64,000 nt of DNA from Gammaproteobacteria bacterium. GTDB lineage: Bacteria; Pseudomonadota; Gammaproteobacteria; Chromatiales; Chromatiaceae. The position numbers and the translations under genes are program-made. Position 1 is the first letter of the stretch. Every line of letters begins with the position of its first letter. The DNA lies in the NCBI GenBank assembly GCA_020445255.1, contig JAGRGY010000016.1, positions 62,001-126,000 of the forward strand, in the 5' to 3' direction. Below the pieces are notes generated by a model. It was not told the origin of the DNA and did no database searches. It saw only the letters and a program-made list of their open reading frames with translations. Positions 17,112 through 26,017 of this stretch are shown piece after piece.

Positions 17112-18002
17112 TCATCTGCCCGAAAGGGGTGTACCCAGCGCTTCGCCCATACGCACGACGCTGCCTGGAACCGCCCCGTCGTTCCATGCGGCGGCGTCGC
17201 GCGGCAGCAGCACGATCACGGTCGAACCCATGTTGAAGCGGCCGATCTCGTCGCCGGTGGCGAAGTGCCGGCACTCGTCCCCCTGATAGACCCAGCGCGT
17301 CGGTTCACCGCGCCGACCGCCGACCTCGCCGTGCCATACCGTCTGCATGCTGCCGACGAAGATCGCGCCGACCAGGATCACCGCCATCGGTCCCATGGCG
17401 GTATCGAAGTGGCAGATGACGCGTTCGTTGCGGGCGAACAGTCCCGGTACCAGCTGCGCGGTGGCCTCGCTGACGCTGAACAGCTCGCCCGGCACGAAGA
17501 CCATCGAACGCAACGTCGCCGCGTACGGGATGTGTACGCGGTGGTAGTCCTTCGGCGACAGGTAGACGGTCGCGAATATACCGTCGCGGAATGCCTCGGC
17601 CGTCGCACGGTCACCGGCGAGCAGGGCCTCGAGCGTGAACGTGTGGCCCTTGGCCTGCAGAAGCTCGTCGCCGAGAATCGAACCGATCTGGCTGATCCGG
17701 CCGTCGGCCGGCGACACCACGGCACCTGTGGCGATCGGACGCGCGTCGTCTTTCAGCGCACGGGTGAAGAATGCGTTGAAGGTTGGGTACCGGTCGGCGT
17801 GCGGTTCGGCGGCCTCGCTCAGGTCGATGGCATAGCGTCGCGCAATGCGACTGATCAGCAGGTTCTTCACCCACGGCGTGCGACAGCGCATCAAGCGGTA
17901 CATGCCGGCGGCCAGCAGGTGTTGCGGCAGCACCCGCAGCAGGTTGGTCGTCAGGTGGTCCTGCAACCCCGGTCGTGACGGTTCTGACATCCCGGTCCTC
18001 AC
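17112..18002 (-). CDS. psd: Phosphatidylserine decarboxylase proenzyme
   Basis: Inner-membrane enzyme making phosphatidylethanolamine from phosphatidylserine, 296 aa from the GTG at 18002 (an ATG at 17990 would give 292). The self-cleavage motif that generates the pyruvoyl group is MGST (Ser260). The charge-relay residues Asp100 (SPADGRI) and His157 (HRVHIPY) are present. The GTG overlaps the TGA of the upstream Sco-like gene (GTGA), so translation is likely coupled. Confidence 0.96.
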   Translation of the reverse strand: MRTGMSEPSRPGLQDHLTTNLLRVLPQHLLAAGMYRLMRCRTPWVKNLLISRIARRYAIDLSEAAEPHADRYPTFNAFFTRALKDDARPIATGAVVSPADGRISQIGSILGDELLQAKGHTFTLEALLAGDRATAEAFRDGIFATVYLSPKDYHRVHIPYAATLRSMVFVPGELFSVSEATAQLVPGLFARNERVICHFDTAMGPMAVILVGAIFVGSMQTVWHGEVGGRRGEPTRWVYQGDECRHFATGDEIGRFNMGSTVIVLLPRDAAAWNDGAVPGSVVRMGEALGTPLSGR

Positions 18003-18595
18003 TCCACGGATTCAACGATGGCGACGATATTGGCGGCCATGATAGCCGGCGCGTCGTTGGGGATCAGCGCCCAGGCCTCGTGTGCCGGCGAGACGAGGCT
18101 CGCGTCGGTGTGCCCGTCCGCACAAACGTGTTCACGGTCTGGCCCGATGCCGAGCTGTGTGCCGAGCCGGTCGAGTTGCGCAGACGGTGCGCCTATCACG
18201 TCGGCCCAGGTCACGCCGGATCGAAACGCGGTGGCCGCCGCGGCATCGGGATTGTCGTAGGCGAGCAGGGTAACGCGCAGGCGCTGCTGGATCCCGGCAC
18301 GCGCAGCGAGCCGGTTCATCACCCGTGCGTAGTGTCTCAGCATGTCGCCGCAGGCAGACTCGCGCGTATCGCCGGCGACAAACAGACGCCACGGGTGCGG
18401 CGTGTCCTGTGGCGCGGTGATCGCGAGATCTCCATAGTCGATGGCACGCGGCTCGGCGAACAGGATGACAGACAGGTCGTCTAGCGGCTGGCGCCGCCAC
18501 GATTGCCCCAGGTAATACCCGACGATCAGGCTGACCAGCGCAGCCAACGTTACGAGCAGGCGTGCGCGCGGACTGCGCCGCGACCGTTTCCTCAT
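17999..18595 (-). CDS. Membrane-anchored Sco1/SenC-like protein lacking CxxxC
   Basis: 198-aa protein with a basic N-terminus (MRKRSRRSPRAR) and one transmembrane helix (about 13-31), then a periplasmic thioredoxin-like region. The C-terminal stretch ALIPNDAPAIMAANIVAIV resembles the end of Sco/SenC and small thioredoxin-fold proteins. The copper-ligating CxxxC is absent; only isolated Cys residues remain. The start chosen is the ATG at 18595, just after a GAAGG; the open frame further upstream is antisense to the aminotransferase and looks spurious. It is coupled to psd by a 4-base overlap. Family placement is tentative, and a copper-chaperone function is not supported. Confidence 0.55.
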   Translation of the reverse strand: MRKRSRRSPRARLLVTLAALVSLIVGYYLGQSWRRQPLDDLSVILFAEPRAIDYGDLAITAPQDTPHPWRLFVAGDTRESACGDMLRHYARVMNRLAARAGIQQRLRVTLLAYDNPDAAAATAFRSGVTWADVIGAPSAQLDRLGTQLGIGPDREHVCADGHTDASLVSPAHEAWALIPNDAPAIMAANIVAIVESVE

Positions 18596-18602
18596 CCTTC
18601 GC

Positions 18603-19787
18603 TCAGGCGGCGGCCAGCACCTTCTCCGCCGCCGGCAGCGCCACACCGTGGTTGATCGGGGCACCCATGTCGGTGAGCACGGCATCCAGTGCGCCGAGGC
18701 ACGCGGTGATGTTTTCGATCCGGCTGCTGTAACCCATCAGCCCGATCCGCCACACCTTGCCGGCAAGGTCGCCGAGCCCGGCGCCGATCTCGAGATGGTG
18801 CTCCCTGAGCAGGCGCGTGCGCACCGCGGCATCGTCGACGCCCGCCGGTATGCTGACGGCATTGAGCTGCGGCAGGCGGTGCGCCTCGTCGACGATGAAG
18901 CCAAGCCCCATCGCCTCCAACCCCGCACGCAGTGCGTCGTGATTGCGGCGGTGCCGTTCCCACGCGTTTTCGAGTCCCTCCTCGTGCACCATCAGCAGTG
19001 CCTCGTGCAGGGCGTAGATCGCATTCACCGGGGCGGTATGGTGGTAGGCGCGTTTGGCTCCCTGGCCCCAATAGCCCATGATCAGATTCATATCCAGGAA
19101 CCAGCTCTGCACCTTGCGGCGGCGGTTGCGGATCCGGTGCTGCGCGCGCTCGCTGAAGCTGACCGGCGAGATACCCGGGACGCAGGACAGACATTTCTGC
19201 GTGCCCGAGTAGATCGCATCGATCTCCCATTCGTCCACCTTCAGCGGCGATCCGGCCAGCGACGTGACGGCATCGACGATCGCGAGGCAGTTGTGCCGGT
19301 GCGCCAGCTCGACCAGCACCTGGGCGTCGGACTGCGCGCCGGTCGATGTCTCCGCATGCACGAACGCCACGGTTGTCGCCTCCGGGTTCGCGATCAGGGC
19401 GTCCTCGAGTTTCTGCGGATCGACGGCGCTGCCCCATGCGTCCTGGACCATGATCGCCTCGGCGCCGCAGCGCTCGACGTTTTCCTTCATGCGCCCGCCG
19501 AACACGCCGTTCTGACACACGATGACCTTGTCGCCCGGTTCGACGAGGTTGACGAAGCAGGCCTCCATGCCTGCCGATCCCGGCGCCGAGATCGGCATGG
19601 TCAGTTCGTTCTGTGTCTGCATCACGTACTGCAGAAGGGTCTTCACCTCGTCCATCAGATCGACGAACGCGGGATCGAGGTGGCCGATCGTCGGCCGGCC
19701 CAGCGCCTCCAGAATCCGGTGGGGCACATCCGACGGGCCGGGGCCCATCAGGGTGCGGAGTGGCGGATGGAAGGCGCGGAAATCCAT
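18603..19787 (-). CDS. Class V aminotransferase (alanine/serine-glyoxylate type)
   Basis: 394-aa PLP enzyme. The N-terminal LMGPGPSDVPHRILEAL and the PLP lysine in SGTQKCLS (Lys198) are characteristic of the AGXT/serine-glyoxylate aminotransferase group, which makes glycine from glyoxylate using alanine or serine. The acidic VDAV stretch (about 171-174) contacts the cofactor. The exact amino donor cannot be told from sequence. It ends 7 bases before the Sco-like start and probably heads the minus-strand group aminotransferase/Sco-like/psd. Its upstream side is divergent from msrB across 119 bases. Confidence 0.9.
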   Translation of the reverse strand: MDFRAFHPPLRTLMGPGPSDVPHRILEALGRPTIGHLDPAFVDLMDEVKTLLQYVMQTQNELTMPISAPGSAGMEACFVNLVEPGDKVIVCQNGVFGGRMKENVERCGAEAIMVQDAWGSAVDPQKLEDALIANPEATTVAFVHAETSTGAQSDAQVLVELAHRHNCLAIVDAVTSLAGSPLKVDEWEIDAIYSGTQKCLSCVPGISPVSFSERAQHRIRNRRRKVQSWFLDMNLIMGYWGQGAKRAYHHTAPVNAIYALHEALLMVHEEGLENAWERHRRNHDALRAGLEAMGLGFIVDEAHRLPQLNAVSIPAGVDDAAVRTRLLREHHLEIGAGLGDLAGKVWRIGLMGYSSRIENITACLGALDAVLTDMGAPINHGVALPAAEKVLAAA

Positions 19788-19906
19788 GATAAAACCCCGG
19801 TTGGCGCAGTGGAGACAGGGCCGCGAGTATAGTGAGCGGGGGAAAACACGATCAAGCGCAATATCCCGGCGTGCGGTCGGGTCTGGTGCGTGAACGGAGG
19901 TGAAAG

Positions 19907-20305
19907 ATGACCGAAAAGCTCGAAAAATCCGATCAACAGTGGCGCGCAGAACTGACCGATGAGCAGTACCACGTGTGCCGCGAGCACGGTACCGAGCGCG
20001 CGTTCACCGGGGCGTACTGGGACACCAAGACGTCGGGTGTTTACCGGTGTGCCGCATGCGGCGAACCGCTGTTCACCTCACAAACCAAGTTCGATTCGGG
20101 CACCGGCTGGCCGAGTTTCTGGCAGCCGATGAACGATCGGGCGGTGGAGGAGGAAACCGATGCGAGCCACGGCATGGTGCGCACCGAGGTGCATTGTCGG
20201 CGCTGTGGGTCGCATCTCGGTCACGTGTTCCCGGACGGACCGAATCCGACCGGATTGCGCTACTGCATCAACTCGGTGTCGCTGCAGCTGGATCCCGAGG
20301 AGTGA
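19907..20305 (+). CDS. msrB: Peptide-methionine (R)-S-oxide reductase
   Basis: 132-aa repair enzyme reducing methionine-R-sulfoxide in proteins. Catalytic Cys120 lies in RYCINSVSL. The structural zinc pair motifs CAAC (48-51) and CRRC (97-100) are both present, as is the GTGWPSFW signature. The start has a GGAGG ribosome site about 8 bases upstream. Its last 38 bases overlap the 3' end of the convergent gene on the minus strand. Confidence 0.97.
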   Translation: MTEKLEKSDQQWRAELTDEQYHVCREHGTERAFTGAYWDTKTSGVYRCAACGEPLFTSQTKFDSGTGWPSFWQPMNDRAVEEETDASHGMVRTEVHCRRCGSHLGHVFPDGPNPTGLRYCINSVSLQLDPEE

Positions 20306-20825
20306 TCTTCAAGGTGCCGTCGGCCAGCAGGTGCTGGACCTTCTTCGCCGACCATAGGCCGCCGCCGGGCGCGGGACGTTGCAACTCGTTCCACAGCTGG
20401 CTGGTCTGTTCCGCCGAGATGCGGTTGGCATCGAATTCGACGGCCTCGCGCTGCAGGGCGCCCAGATAGGCCTTTTCACCCGCAATCTGAATCAACTGGT
20501 CGAGCGAGAGCGGGGTGTCGAACTGTTCGGCCAACGCATCGACCACGTCCTCGGGCGATGTGGTGGCCAGCATGCGGATGGCGTCCGGCGCGATGTCCGC
20601 GTACTCGATCTTGCGCGGCAGGTAGAGTTCGATGTCCTTGAGGCGCCGTCGCACCAGCGGCACGACGTCACGCGTACGCGGGCTCGACAGGTGCGGAAAA
20701 TCGGTGTTGAACCGGTCGATGTGGTCGACGACGACCGTCGCCGTCTCCATCTTCTTCCACGCGTCATGGGCCGGAATCCACTCGCCGGCGAAGCGGATCA
20801 TCGGTTCGTCGGTGGGTTGACTCAT
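20268..20825 (-). CDS. Hypothetical protein overlapping the msrB 3' end
   Basis: 185-aa soluble protein with no family I recognise. There is no signal peptide or membrane span. It is mixed alpha/beta, with an acidic N-terminus ([12 protein letters not shown]) and Leu-rich middle helices. The frame is open through its whole length and its codon use matches its neighbours, so I take it as real. The convergent 38-base overlap with msrB means mutual antisense at the ends. Nothing in the neighbourhood indicates a role. Confidence 0.65.
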   Translation of the reverse strand: MSQPTDEPMIRFAGEWIPAHDAWKKMETATVVVDHIDRFNTDFPHLSSPRTRDVVPLVRRRLKDIELYLPRKIEYADIAPDAIRMLATTSPEDVVDALAEQFDTPLSLDQLIQIAGEKAYLGALQREAVEFDANRISAEQTSQLWNELQRPAPGGGLWSAKKVQHLLADGTLKITPRDPAAATPS

Positions 20826-20973
20826 GTGGGATCGGACCCCTGATTCGGCATCGGTGGGATGAACGGGTCAGCGGCTCGCAGGATCAGAACTTGAATCGGA
20901 CGTCGTGCTCACCGGGCCGTGGTGCGAACAGTGCGCCGCGCCTCGGCGGCGTGTGGCTGTCACGACCGGCCGG

Positions 20974-22299
20974 TCAGCCGGGCAGCTGCACGCGTACCGA
21001 CGCACCCCCGAGGCCGGCACGCTCGATGTGCAGCGTTCCGGCATACTGACGCACGATCTCGTCAACGACTGCGAGGCCGATGCCTTCGCCCGGATGGCGG
21101 AGGTCGGCACGCTCGCCGCGTCGCAGCAGGCGTGCGACCTCGTCGGGCGCGATGCCGGGCCCGTCGTCCTCGATACGAATCTCGATCCGGTCCCGCTCAT
21201 GTCTGCCGACGATCGCGACGCGCTTGACGGCGTGCTTGTAGGCGTTCTCCAGCAGGTTGCCGAAAAGTTCAAACAGGTCGCCCTCGTCGGCGCGCAGCGT
21301 CAGCGGGTCGCGCACCGACACGTCGCAATGGATCCCGCGGTCGCGGTGCACCTTGTCCAGACCGGCGCTCAAGCGGCGCAGCACAGGTGCGAGATCGACG
21401 CTGCGGGTCACGCTGCTGACGCCCGCCACCGCGGCACGCTGGCGTTGATAGCTGACGATCTGGTCGATGCGCTCGCTCTGTTCGACGATGGCGCGGCGCA
21501 GGTCGTTGTCGACGGTCTGCTCGGCCGTGCCGCGCAGGATGGCCAGCGGCGTCTTCATGCTGTGGGCGAGGTCGGCGAGGCTGTTGCGCACGCGTTCCTG
21601 GCGGGTCCGGTTTTGCCGGATCAGCGAATTGAGATTGCCGCTCAGGCTTTCGAGTTCGCGCGGCACATCGCCTTCGATCGCGCTGGTCTGGCCGTTCTCG
21701 ATGCGGCGCACCGCGGCGCTCATCGCGCGCAAGGGTGCCAGCCCCCAGCGGGCCAGCACGGTCTGCACGACCAGCAACAGGGCCGCAACGCCGCCGAGCC
21801 AGCCCCACAGCGTGCCGCGGAATGTCTGTTGCTCGGCATCCAGTGCGCGGGTGTCCATCGCCACGGCGAGCGAATAGGGCACGCTGGTGCCGGTATCGTC
21901 CTCCCAGCCCACACCCTGTTCGAACATCGCAAGGCCAGGCACGACACGAAACGTCGTTTCCCCGGCGAGGCTGCCGGCAACCAGCCGCCGATCCTTGCCA
22001 ATCAGCGAACCAGAGCGCCAGTGATAGGTGCCGTTTTCGCCCTCCACCTCGGCATACAGGCCGGAATCGGGCGTGTTGAATGCCGGTGCGGCCAGGACTT
22101 CGGGCAGGCGCATGCGACCGCGGTCGTCCTCGTTGGCCGTGGCCAGGAGCGTGTAGACGTGTGCCTGCAACTGCTCGCGTGCGGCCGCTTCGCTGCTGTT
22201 GCGGAAGGCGCGGTCGAGTGCGGTGCCTGCGAGGCCGAGAAAGGCCGCCAGCACGATCAGGTTGCTGACCAGCAGACGCCGGGTGATTGACGGCGGCAT
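20974..22299 (-). CDS. PhoQ-like sensor histidine kinase
   Basis: 441-aa inner-membrane kinase with two transmembrane helices (about 9-27 and 162-182) flanking a periplasmic sensor of about 130 residues, then HAMP, HisKA and ATPase domains. The H-box DLAHSMKTPLA places the phospho-acceptor at His246. The N-box NLLENAYKH and the glycine boxes DDGPGI and GEGIGLAVV complete the catalytic domain. H-box and ATPase features resemble PhoQ. The periplasmic part has acidic residues but no clear PhoQ-type acidic cluster, so the stimulus is not assigned. It follows the response regulator by 81 bases. Confidence 0.9.
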   Translation of the reverse strand: MPPSITRRLLVSNLIVLAAFLGLAGTALDRAFRNSSEAAAREQLQAHVYTLLATANEDDRGRMRLPEVLAAPAFNTPDSGLYAEVEGENGTYHWRSGSLIGKDRRLVAGSLAGETTFRVVPGLAMFEQGVGWEDDTGTSVPYSLAVAMDTRALDAEQQTFRGTLWGWLGGVAALLLVVQTVLARWGLAPLRAMSAAVRRIENGQTSAIEGDVPRELESLSGNLNSLIRQNRTRQERVRNSLADLAHSMKTPLAILRGTAEQTVDNDLRRAIVEQSERIDQIVSYQRQRAAVAGVSSVTRSVDLAPVLRRLSAGLDKVHRDRGIHCDVSVRDPLTLRADEGDLFELFGNLLENAYKHAVKRVAIVGRHERDRIEIRIEDDGPGIAPDEVARLLRRGERADLRHPGEGIGLAVVDEIVRQYAGTLHIERAGLGGASVRVQLPG

Positions 22300-22380
22300 C
22301 AGTCCGCTGACAACTGGTCTGGATTCACGCGAAGGTCTCCCGGTCTGCCACGCATTGCTGGGGTGCCGCCTACGGCTCGC

Positions 22381-23055
22381 TCAGCCTGCCTGGACCAGTC
22401 GGTACCCGCGTCCGCGCAGGGTCTCGATCGGTTTGCGTGCGCCGGCGGGATCGATCTTCTTGCGGATCCGCCCCACCAGCACCTCGACGACGTTGCTGTC
22501 GCGATCGAAGTCCTGGTCGTAGACGTGCTCGGTGAGTTCGGTCTTGGACACCACCTTGCCGGCGTGCACGGTCAGGTACTCCAGTATCCGGTATTCGTGA
22601 GCGGTCAGTGTGACATCCGCGCCATCGATGCTGACCCGCTGTGCGAGCGTGTCGACCCGCAAGCCGCCGACTTCGAGCACCGGACTGGCATGTCCCGCGG
22701 CGCGCCTCAACAGGGCGTTGACGCGCGCCATCAGCTCCTCACCGTGAAACGGCTTGGTGAGGTAGTCGTCGGCGCCGCTCTCGAGGCCCTCGACCTTGTC
22801 CTGCCACGCATCGCGGGCGGTAAGAATCAGGATCGGGAAGGCGCGGCTGAGCTTGCGCAGTTCGCGAATCAGCTGGATGCCGGAGATGCCGGGCAGGCCG
22901 AGGTCGATGATCGCCAGGTCCATCGGGTATTCGCGACCGAGGAACAGGCCCTCCTCGCCGTCGGCGGCGGCATCCACCGAGTACCCACGCTGCTTGAGCT
23001 GGAAGGCCAGCTGTTCGCGCAGCGTCGTTTCGTCCTCGACGACCAGGATCCGCAT
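22381..23055 (-). CDS. OmpR/PhoP-family response regulator
   Basis: 224-aa transcription factor. The receiver domain has acidic residues EDE (7-9), phospho-acceptor Asp51 in IIDLGLPG, and Lys in DYLTKPF. A C-terminal winged helix follows (VTLTAHEYRILEYLTVHAG, RGRGYRLV). It is the cognate partner of the downstream PhoQ-like kinase and starts 7 bases after a PepSY gene, so the three form one operon. PhoP-like by resemblance; targets unknown. Confidence 0.93.
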   Translation of the reverse strand: MRILVVEDETTLREQLAFQLKQRGYSVDAAADGEEGLFLGREYPMDLAIIDLGLPGISGIQLIRELRKLSRAFPILILTARDAWQDKVEGLESGADDYLTKPFHGEELMARVNALLRRAAGHASPVLEVGGLRVDTLAQRVSIDGADVTLTAHEYRILEYLTVHAGKVVSKTELTEHVYDQDFDRDSNVVEVLVGRIRKKIDPAGARKPIETLRGRGYRLVQAG

Positions 23056-23062
23056 CGCACCG

Positions 23063-23338
23063 TCACCGCCTGCCGCGGCGGTCCGAACGCTCCCCGCGGC
23101 CCGAACGGCCCGACTCGGGATCGATGCGCAGGCGCTTGACGCGGCCGTCGTTGGTCAGGATGCGGATGTCATAGGAGTCGCGACCGTCGCGCTGCCGCCG
23201 CTCGGCCGACAACACGCGGCCGTTATATCGGTCGCGTGCCTCCGAAACGGCCTCGTCGAGTGATGTCCAGCGGTCACGCGCCACGGCCCCCTGGGCGGCA
23301 AGCAACGCGATCAGTGATGCCAACAAAAGCCGTTTCAT
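23063..23338 (-). CDS. PepSY-domain periplasmic protein
   Basis: 91-aa exported protein: signal peptide (MKRLLLASLIALLAAQGAVA), then a single PepSY domain (about 28-75) and a basic Arg/Gly tail. Small PepSY proteins commonly sit first in PhoPQ-type operons and may inhibit proteases or sense metal or envelope state. Position immediately upstream of the response regulator suggests it is a feedback component or target of this two-component system. Confidence 0.85.
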   Translation of the reverse strand: MKRLLLASLIALLAAQGAVARDRWTSLDEAVSEARDRYNGRVLSAERRQRDGRDSYDIRILTNDGRVKRLRIDPESGRSGRGERSDRRGRR

Positions 23339-23377
23339 TGCCCTCGCACCCGGCGCGTCTGCGCCTGCTCACGTCGC

Positions 23378-23908
23378 TCAGAAATTGACCGACCTCGGTT
23401 CCCGGTCGACGCGGATCCGTTTACCCGGATCATAGTCGGTCCGGGTCACGTAGACGTGTCCCCGGTAACGGTATTTTACACGGTAACCGACCAGCTCCCG
23501 GCGCCGCTCGTCGCGTTCGACCGTGGCGCAACGGGTGTCATCGCCTGCCGATGCATCGCTGGCGATCCGATTGCCGATCACAGCGCCCAGCACGGTGCCG
23601 GCGACGGTCATTGCCGTGCGGCCGTCGCCCCGTCCGAACTGGTTGCCGACGACGCCACCGACCACACCGCCGATGACCGTTCCCACGACCGTGTTGCTGC
23701 GATCGTCGCCATAGGATGCGTCGTAGGCCGCGTCGTAGGTATTCCAGCAGCGCTGCTCCGGCACATGCACCGTGACCGTCTCGTAGATGGGCTTGGCCTG
23801 CAGCACCTGGCCGAATCCCCTTCCGGGGCCGTCGTGGTTTCCGGCATGAGCGCTGCCGATTCCGCACAACAGGGCGGCCAGGATGGTGTTGCGGATAGTC
23901 TGATTCAT
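23378..23908 (-). CDS. Glycine-zipper (17 kDa antigen-like) envelope protein
   Basis: 176-aa exported protein with a signal peptide (cleavage near SAHA, about residue 22) and a central glycine-zipper pair of membrane segments (about 78-120: VVGTVIGGVVGGVVGNQFG then VAGTVLGAVIGNR). A basic C-terminal domain rich in Tyr and Arg follows. It is related to the Rickettsia 17-kDa surface antigen/SlyB family of outer-membrane-associated proteins. No lipobox Cys is found, so it is not an obvious lipoprotein. It is 40 bases upstream of the PepSY gene on the same strand and may belong to the same regulon. Confidence 0.85.
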   Translation of the reverse strand: MNQTIRNTILAALLCGIGSAHAGNHDGPGRGFGQVLQAKPIYETVTVHVPEQRCWNTYDAAYDASYGDDRSNTVVGTVIGGVVGGVVGNQFGRGDGRTAMTVAGTVLGAVIGNRIASDASAGDDTRCATVERDERRRELVGYRVKYRYRGHVYVTRTDYDPGKRIRVDREPRSVNF

Positions 23909-23999
23909 TGTGCTGCGCCTCTCGCGTCATGGCTGCACCCCGCAGCCTCGATGTGAGACTAGTGCCGACTGCCTGAACGCCTGCTGAACCGTCGGGTCG

Positions 24000-24782
24000 T
24001 CAGGGCAGTGAACGTATCTGGCTGAGCAGGAACAGCACGGTCGCCGTGGCGACGATCGACGGACCGGCGGGTGTGTCCAGCACCAGCGACGCGGCCAGTC
24101 CGGCGGCCACGGCCGTTGCCCCGATCGCGGTCGCGACCAGCGCCATCGTTTCCGGTCCTGCGCTCAGACGGCGCGCGGCGGCGGCCGGGATGATCAACAG
24201 CGCGGTGATCAGCAAGACCCCGACCAGCTTCATCGCCAACGCGATCACCAGGGCCACGAGCACCATGAAGGCGAGCCGGGTCCTGCCCACCCTGACGCCG
24301 TCGACGGCCGCCAGATCGGCATGCACCGTCAGATTGAGCAGCGGTTTCCAGATGGCGGCCAGCGCGCCAAGGCCGAGCAGTGCGCCAAGCCATATCAAGC
24401 CGACGTCGCGCGTCGATACCGCGAGGATGTCGCCGAACAGGTAGGCGAGCAGGTCGACCCGGATGTCGCTGCGCAGGCTGATCGCGACCAGCCCGACCGC
24501 AAGTGCGCCATGCGCGAGTATGCCGAGCAGGGTGTCGGTGGCCAGCGCACTGCGGTGCTGCAGCACCAGCAGCGCCGCGGCGATCAGCACCGCCAGCACC
24601 AGCACGCTCAATTGCAGGTCGACGTCGAACAGCAGGCCGAGTGCAATGCCGAGCAGCGCGGAGTGCGCGAGGGTGTCGCCGAAATACGCCATGCGCAGCC
24701 AGACGACGAATACACCAAGCGGGCCGCTGATCGCGGCCATGCCAATACCGGCGGCGAGCGGTCGCAGGATGAACTCATCCAT
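24000..24782 (-). CDS. znuB: Zinc ABC transporter permease
   Basis: 260-aa inner-membrane protein with about eight hydrophobic segments, the permease of the ZnuABC zinc importer. The ATG at 24782 (MDEFILRPLAAGIG) fits known ZnuB starts and overlaps the end of znuC by 8 bases; a longer frame upstream is antisense to nothing useful but only lies within znuC. The stretch FVVWLRMAYFGDTLAHSALLG is the family's cytoplasmic coupling region. It is last in the operon znuA-zur-znuC-znuB. Confidence 0.95.
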   Translation of the reverse strand: MDEFILRPLAAGIGMAAISGPLGVFVVWLRMAYFGDTLAHSALLGIALGLLFDVDLQLSVLVLAVLIAAALLVLQHRSALATDTLLGILAHGALAVGLVAISLRSDIRVDLLAYLFGDILAVSTRDVGLIWLGALLGLGALAAIWKPLLNLTVHADLAAVDGVRVGRTRLAFMVLVALVIALAMKLVGVLLITALLIIPAAAARRLSAGPETMALVATAIGATAVAAGLAASLVLDTPAGPSIVATATVLFLLSQIRSLP

Positions 24783-25533
24783 GTCCGTGTTCCCCGTCCT
24801 TGACCACGTCGCCGTGCAGGTCGTGCGCATGGTCGTGGTGGTGGGTGTAAACGGCCAGCGTGTTGGTATCGAGTGCGCCGAACAGGTCGAGATAGGCGGG
24901 ATGCCGGCTGACTGCCTCCGGGTGACCGGAGCAGCACAGGTGTTGATTGATGCACAGCACCTCGTCGGTCGCCGCCATGACGAGGTGCAGATCGTGCGAC
25001 ACCATCATGATCCCGCAGCCGCGTTCGTCGCGCAGATCCACGATCAGCCGGTACAGCTCGGCCTGGCCGTTGACGTCGATGCCCTGCACCGGTTCGTCGA
25101 GCACCAGCAGGTCCGGATTGCCGAGCAGCGCTCTGGCCAACAGCACGCGCTGCATCTCGCCGCCCGAGAGTCGCTGGATCGGGTTCGCCAACAGGTGGTC
25201 GACACCCAGTTCCGAGGCGGTCTGCGCCATCGCCTGATCGTCAGCGTCGCTGAGGGCGAGAAAGCGGCGCACCGTCAGCGGCATGCTTTCCGGCAGTACC
25301 AGGCGCTGCGGCATGTAGCCGATGCGGATGCCGGGCACGCGCTCGAGTCGGCCCGTGCTCGGTTTGATCAGCCCAAGCGCAACGCGCACCAGCGTGGTCT
25401 TGCCTGCACCGTTGGGACCGATCACTGTCACGATGCGTCCACGCTCCAGGGTCAGGTCGATGTCGTGGATCAGTTCGCGGCCGCCGACGCGCACGCCCAG
25501 GCCCTGGCCGCGGATCAGTACGTCAGTCGTCAC
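24775..25533 (-). CDS. znuC: Zinc ABC transporter ATP-binding protein
   Basis: 252-aa ATPase. Walker A GPNGAGKTT (39-47), signature LSGGEMQRVLLARALL and Walker B LLVLDEP are present. The GTG at 25533 overlaps the last 11 bases of zur and fits the domain's expected N-terminus; extension upstream would run through zur in another frame. The protein ends in a His-rich tail (YTHHHDHAHDLHGD, GEHGHG), which may bind zinc and is common in ZnuC proteins. Confidence 0.95.
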   Translation of the reverse strand: MTTDVLIRGQGLGVRVGGRELIHDIDLTLERGRIVTVIGPNGAGKTTLVRVALGLIKPSTGRLERVPGIRIGYMPQRLVLPESMPLTVRRFLALSDADDQAMAQTASELGVDHLLANPIQRLSGGEMQRVLLARALLGNPDLLVLDEPVQGIDVNGQAELYRLIVDLRDERGCGIMMVSHDLHLVMAATDEVLCINQHLCCSGHPEAVSRHPAYLDLFGALDTNTLAVYTHHHDHAHDLHGDVVKDGEHGHG

Positions 25534-26017
25534 GTCCGGTCTCGGCACAGTCCGGGCAAAGGCCCGCGATCTCGACGGTCTGCTCACGGATGTGAAAATG
25601 CAGGTCGCGGGCATTGCGCCGGATTCTGCGATCGAGCGCGCCGTCGGCCTGTTCGAACGCGAGGCTGCAGCCATCACAGATGAAGATCTGCGCCACATGG
25701 TCCTGACCGGCATGCATGCAACCGACATAGGCGTTGCGAGAGCTGACCTTGTGCACCAGGCCGTGTGCGACCAGGAAATCGAGCGCGCGATAGACGGTCG
25801 GTGGCGATGGCTTGTGGCCTTCTGCGGAGAGTTGACCCAGCAGCTCGTACGCACCGCTCGGGCGATGGCTGCGCCAGATCAGTTCGAGCACGCGTCGGCG
25901 GATCGCGGTCAGGCGCAGCCCTTGAGAGGCGCACAGCCGCTCCGCGGCACCGAGTGCGTGGCTGATGCAGCTGCGATGGTCGTGGCTGCCGGCGAATGCA
26001 GGATTTACGGCGTTCAT
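25523..26017 (-). CDS. zur: Zinc uptake regulator (Fur family)
   Basis: 164-aa Fur-family repressor. The N-terminal winged helix (LRLTAIRRRVLELIWRSHRPS, PPTVYRALDFL) is followed by a dimerisation domain with ICDGC and CPDC pairs for structural zinc. Being encoded inside the znu operon, and with a Zur box upstream of znuA, it fits autoregulated zinc control rather than iron control. It overlaps the znuA stop by 4 bases and znuC by 11. Confidence 0.93.
   Translation of the reverse strand: MNAVNPAFAGSHDHRSCISHALGAAERLCASQGLRLTAIRRRVLELIWRSHRPSGAYELLGQLSAEGHKPSPPTVYRALDFLVAHGLVHKVSSRNAYVGCMHAGQDHVAQIFICDGCSLAFEQADGALDRRIRRNARDLHFHIREQTVEIAGLCPDCAETGRDD

Noticed and set aside
20905..22290. 461-aa plus-strand open frame opposite the histidine kinase
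   Set aside because: Antisense to a kinase with all catalytic boxes; no plausible domain or ribosome site.
25534..25854. Upstream extension of znuC
   Set aside because: It overlaps zur in another frame; GTG at 25533 fits ZnuC and overlaps the zur stop.
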